64,000 nucleotides of DNA, taken from Mesostigma viride. Taxonomy: Eukaryota > Streptophyta > Mesostigmatophyceae > Mesostigmatales > Mesostigmataceae. The position numbers and the translations under genes were made by a program. The stretch is taken from contig RPFO01000115.1 of assembly GCA_009746045.1 (NCBI GenBank), forward strand, positions 62,001 to 126,000, given 5' to 3'. Numbering within the stretch: position 1 is the first letter of the stretch; every line of letters begins with the position of its first letter. Below, in pieces: positions 59,556-64,000 of the stretch. Under the pieces are notes generated by a model. The model saw nothing but the letters and a program-made list of their open reading frames with translations, was not told where the DNA came from and did not search any database.

Positions 59556-60375
59556 GTGACGAGTCTGAAGAGGAGCCGCCAAAGGATGACGCGCATGGCG
59601 GCCCACCCAAAGGGTTTGAGGAAGATTCGGAAGAATCGGAAGAATCGGAACCTGAGGAGGAAGCGCCACAAAGACGTGTCACAGTTACCGCAACCCAGCC
59701 CAAGCCACTAGACAAGAAAGTGCCACCACCAAGTTGGCAGACGTGGATGGAGAATCTGGAAGGTGGGGGGGGGGGAAACGGGTCGTGCCCCGCTCGCCTG
59801 TTGGATGTCCGGTTTCGGTATTGTGCAAGCACGGCGGTGAATTTTGCCAGTATCGGAAGAACCAATCCCAGCGCCTTGATACGTTGTGGAAGCCCACGTG
59901 GGCTGCTGATTCGGTGGCTAAACTCAATGCAGACCCAATGAAGCTGGCACACATGCCTGATTTCCACGTCGACACGTTCCTGGTGCATGGAGTCGTTCGA
60001 AAGGTGGATAAAACGGGCGTGTGGTACGTTAAATTTTGGGCAGAAGGGTGTGACGAAAAGGGAATCTGGATTAATGGGGAGCAGGGGACGATGCCCAACA
60101 TAATTTTCAAGGTACAACAAGACGAGATGCGGAACTGTTTCAAGCCACCTGAGGGAACGTATTTGGAGTGGTGGATGGACAAGGGGTACCTGGCGACCAG
60201 ATCTTCCCCAGCGACCAGATCTTCCCCACGACTCCAAGAGAAGGGGGGAGACCAAGCCGCAGGGCAGGGCAAACGAAAACCTCAAGGGAAGGCTGGCGCA
60301 GATGTGCGGGAGGGGGGTGTAAAGAAGCCCAGCGGACGGGCACCTGTAAAGAAACGCCTGTTAGTAGGTAGTTAG
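59556..60375 (+). CDS. Large unknown protein, exon 2 (acidic, then Cys-containing; frameshifted)
   Basis: Follows acceptor CACACACAG (ends 59555), split-codon phase 1. The first ~70 residues are very acidic (EEPPKDDAHGG, EEDSEESEESEPEEE). At a run of ten Gs (about 59765-59774) the frame must change to reach CPVSVLCKHGGEFCQYRK, FHVDTFLVHGVVRKVDKTGV and WYVKFWAEGC, ending in a basic tail (KKPSGRAPVKKRL) and TAG at 60373-60375. The final domain with its short beta-like strands is unrecognised. A homopolymer indel or assembly error is likely. Confidence 0.5.
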
Positions 60376-63300
60376 ATAGCTTGATCTGAACTCGTGTACA
60401 TTTGTAAAGATCGATCTGTACATCTGTCTCCAGAGCATTCACTTGAATATTCAAAGTTCAAGTGGGAATTACTGGTTGGGTTGTGCACAGGCTTGTGCAC
60501 AATTTTGGCAATAATTATAATTCGTTCTATAAATAGAACTAGCGGGGTCGTGGAGAGGGTTGTGCAATTGTAAATTTAATCTACAACTTGTCTCACTTGC
60601 TTACCCTCCGAGTGCATGACACTTTGACAAAAACAGCCAATTTTACCCCGACTTGAATAAATTTTAATAAATGTTAATAAATTTTAATAAATTTTAATAA
60701 ATTTAAGCAATCTAGTAATGAAAAGTGCACGCGGAAAGCGCACCAGTGACCAAATTGCATGAAATGGTAATGATTTCATGTGGAAACGCATTCACAATGA
60801 GCATCAATTGTCATGTATTTGTTGAAATGGCGTCTCCTCAAGTAATAAAATTTGGCATGGGTATTGTAGATTGATTGTGGGCCCCCCCCCCCAACCTTTA
60901 GCACTAGATGGGATGTATATCCTCATCCGGAGCTGTCCTCTACTGTAATGGCAGACGACGGCGGTAGGTGTAGCGGCTATCCTCAGGAACCAAATAACCC
61001 TCCACCTGCGGACTTTACCCTGGCTATTCTACCCTAGCTTGATAGTGGTGGTGTCTGTTGTATGTGTTTTTCCCATCAATCCTTTCTCGTTACCCTTCTG
61101 TCTCTCCCTCCATGCAGCTACCTAGAGATAGCCACGCGGCTCCCGCGGGCCTTCACGTCCTTTCCTCTCAGACAACTACCCTAGTCCTTCGACGGCGTGG
61201 ACACCATCGACCAGCATAGTTTTGTCCACTTCATATGGTGGGCATTGATGCAGACGACTATTTGTAAGTTTTCGTGTAAATATTTCTAATGAGACTTAGC
61301 ATAGTACTCCGTGGCATGCCCATGAGCATGACATGCAAGTATTTATACTTACCTGTAAAACTTTTTCTGGTGGGGCTCCACATTCCCGTAGGAGGCAACA
61401 TGTCGCTGCATAGCTATATAATTATGCAGTAGAGGACAGCAGTATACTAGCTCGGATTGAGGATTATGCCCATTATATAGTGCTCTATGCTATTTATAGG
61501 GGTGCGGCATATGATGCGCAGACCGATCTTTGTCTGTTGATTAAAACTTTGTACATTAGTGTTATTTGTCTAATGTTCAGTAGCACAGTAAACTCCTGGC
61601 ATGCCTCTGCGCATGCGCATGCACAAGTACTTACTTACTTATGGTACCTAGTTTTAAAACTTATTAACTTTAACTTATATACTAGGCAAGTGTGGCCGTG
61701 GGTCTCCCAACGGAGTCATGTTTATTTATTTTTTAAGCTTGGCCGGCGGAGTGCGTAGGAGTATACACACCTGCCCCATAATACCTTAAGTACGTTTCGG
61801 AACGCTGAAACGGGGCATGAAACTTGTGCATGCTGCTCAATGATGGAATTATCACATAGCTCGCACATAAAACATTACGAAGCACCATGTTGCTGTAGAA
61901 GGGCACCTAGCTGGCCGACAACAACCAGGTACACAAGTCCCGGTGCACCACTGCCTGTCTAAATAGTGCCAGGGCTCCGGTCTGCGATGCATGCCCCCCT
62001 GGCAGCTACCCTAGGCCGGCATGCTCCTCATGCACACGCACGTTTTGCAAGGATTGGCCGAAAGGTGCCAAGCGCTGCCCGGGGCAGTCTAGCTGCAGAT
62101 TGAGATGGGTGCGTTGATAATTTGCTTTGCAGTCTCACTAAAACCATGTGAAAAAGAGCTTGCCCAGCTGACTACTAGAATGCACTACCTTACCTAGGTG
62201 CTGCTAACTGCGCTAGCTTGTGAAGGTGTCAAAAGGGTAAGGTGCCAAGCACAGCTGCAAGCCTGCACCCCATTCCGTCGGATTCCTTGGAGGACAAAAG
62301 CCACAGCAGACCATTAGAGGCACTGGTGTACAACCCCCCTGCCAGGCCCGCTATGTACCTGAATACACGGGCAACCATGGCACTACAAACCACGGCATGA
62401 ATAATTTGCGTGCAGTCAGAATAAGTCCTGGCCATTGTCAACGTCAACTGCAATTTAGTTCTGCTATCCAGAGCCCTTGCAGGGGCCAGCGGGGGTGCTT
62501 GCAAACTAACCCGCCACAAACACCAGTCACATCTGCCGCAGAGTGCAGGGCATGCATACCACGAGAGTGTACACATGCAGGCAGCATACAATAAACGAAG
62601 TCTCTAACAAGCTACTCAATTGATGAGATGCCTTGCAGCACAGGGCAGCCGGTTGCAGTAGGAGGCTGGTATAGCCACGGGAAAACGGCAATATCTGCAC
62701 CACGGCTGCACTTGAAAAAATAGGCTACAGTCCCCCCTTTCCCCAAACATTCACATTTGGATCAAGCCCCCACACGACCATAACAACGCATGATGCCTCA
62801 TTGTCTTGTTACTGCCAGTCTGCCATCAAGTCCCAGGAGGACTTAACCCCCCATTCCCACATCCCTTACCCCACCCTGCTCGCCGCACCACCACGCTCGC
62901 CAGAAACTATGCGCCACAACCACATTGAATGACATACGCGCGACAATACAGGTGCAAAGTAACAGGAGCCCAATGATGGGACACATAAAAGTAGGCCATG
63001 AGTGTTACAACTTGCATTAGGGGCAGGCACGGTTGCTATAGATTAGGCTGTTTGGCTGCTGATACAACGGGCAAACACAATGGACAAACACCATGGGCAA
63101 AAAAATTTGGCAACACTTTGGGCAAAACTTTTGGCAAACACTTATGGGCAATAGTGGCTCGTGCAAACCACTCATCTGATACCACTCTCGCCTACCCACC
63201 TCATGCCATACTCAAACAATATGGGCAGACCCACCTCATCCCGAACTCGCCCGCTTTCGCGAGGCTTCATTGGAACAGCTCACGCGCGCCCGCCACTGCT

Positions 63301-64000
63301 GCCGCTGCAGCACATCTTACCCTACCATGTAGTGCCGCGTAGGCGGCCACAAGGCCTGCCACACACAGGTGCGAGCACATAATGAATCTAACGATTGCAA
63401 CAGCGCGGTTATTCCTGATGCCAGCACACGACAACGAACCCGCACCTACGCGGCCATTCTCATCGCCCAACCTGTCTATCCCATTATAGATCCCTATATA
63501 GGGGGCCAACCTTATGGACCCGACCTTATGGCTAACCACATTAGCCCTATCTGATGGCCCTAACTAATGGCCACCTATCAAATGGCCCTATCTAATGGGC
63601 CCAGTCTTATGGACCCTATATAATGGCCCAGCCTATGCCCTAGTCTAATTTGAACCCCCTTAATAACGGCCTTTTTGGTGTGCATCCAGAGGCACATCAT
63701 CAGCTAGCCAGGCCGACGGCCACGTACGCATGCGACGCTGAGCTTGCGCAGGTTGCTTGAAGGCCGCGATCCATCGCCCGCGCACGCTGCTTCAGGCCGC
63801 AACGCGGCACGTCCATGTTTGCAGCTGCCACCAGCACCTCCAGCACGCACCAGGGCCAGCGGACAGGCAGTGAACATGCCGACCAGTGCGCCAACTCCTC
63901 ACTCAGCGGCCAGCGCCTCTTCACCGCCGCCTTCCTGGAGCCCCAGGTGCCATTTGGTCTCACTTCGCGACCGCGTCCACCAAACACCAGCAAGCCGTCG
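60376..64000. other. 3.6 kb with no convincing gene
   Basis: Contains AATAAATTTTAATAAATGTT repeats (60655-60705), a C10-like run (60883-60893) and short imperfect repeats (GGGCAAACAC-type at 63070-63150; TATGGCCC/CTAATGGCCC-type at 63530-63640). Open frames at 61480-61758, 62229-62591 and 63700-63993 lack recognisable domains or repeats of local gene style. The last (minus strand, reaching near the window edge) could be an exon but cannot be supported. The CCAACGGCCGTTGG palindrome is absent. Confidence 0.5.

Noticed and set aside
61480-63993. Open frames at 61480-61758, 62229-62591 and 63700-63993 as genes
   Set aside because: Short, no recognisable domains, no matching splice context; the last could be an exon cut by the window end, but I cannot support it.

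Overview
The window is nuclear DNA of a eukaryote. Genes have GT-AG introns, and the elements include a LINE-like retroelement and long tandem-repeat arrays. A plastid rpoB fragment (about 47.85-48.27 kb), GC-rich exons and a short TTTAGGG-type telomere-like motif suggest a photosynthetic lineage, most likely a green (prasinophyte-like) alga. That assignment is inference; I cannot name a species.

Layout. 1-8.5 kb: a 40-bp minisatellite broken twice by composite elements made of ~206-bp near-perfect palindromes alternating with ~131-bp spacers that carry a tRNA-like B box. 8.6-10.4 kb: AC-rich simple sequence. 10.7-25.1 kb: a minus-strand gene for a putative DDE transposase-like protein. One of its introns is ~11.4 kb long and holds two nearly identical PHD/RING/reverse-transcriptase/endonuclease retroelements inserted tail to tail. 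One carries a third palindromic composite; the other preserves the empty site. 25.1-36.2 kb: further tandem repeats, including two minisatellites that share one 17-bp core in opposite orientations, then a CCTTCCCT tract. 36.7-47.6 kb: nine plus-strand genes (two MYND-finger paralogues, an F-box-like protein, several small proteins with C-x4-C...C-x2-H or similar motifs, and unknowns). 47.8-48.4 kb: the rpoB fragment. 48.8-57.5 kb: a five-exon gene whose second coding exon is split by a fourth palindromic composite and whose third intron holds ~3.4 kb of CCTTGT hexamers. 57.6-60.4 kb: another gene with an in-exon G-rich minisatellite. 60.4-64 kb: no convincing gene.

The 14-bp palindrome CCAACGGCCGTTGG recurs about 70 times by my manual reading. 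It is confined to introns and intergenic gaps of the gene-bearing stretches and also sits inside several unrelated tandem arrays.

The most unusual system is the palindromic composite family: four copies (882-2100, 5722-6936, 17119-18000, 49516-50735), each flanked by a different 5-bp target duplication (TGCAG, CCGTG, TGCTT, CCGCC). Three to four palindromes are chained through tRNA-like spacers in variable orientation. Substitutions usually occur in both arms at once, and some palindromes have arms of two different types. Several genes appear frameshifted at runs of identical bases, which may be real decay or assembly error.
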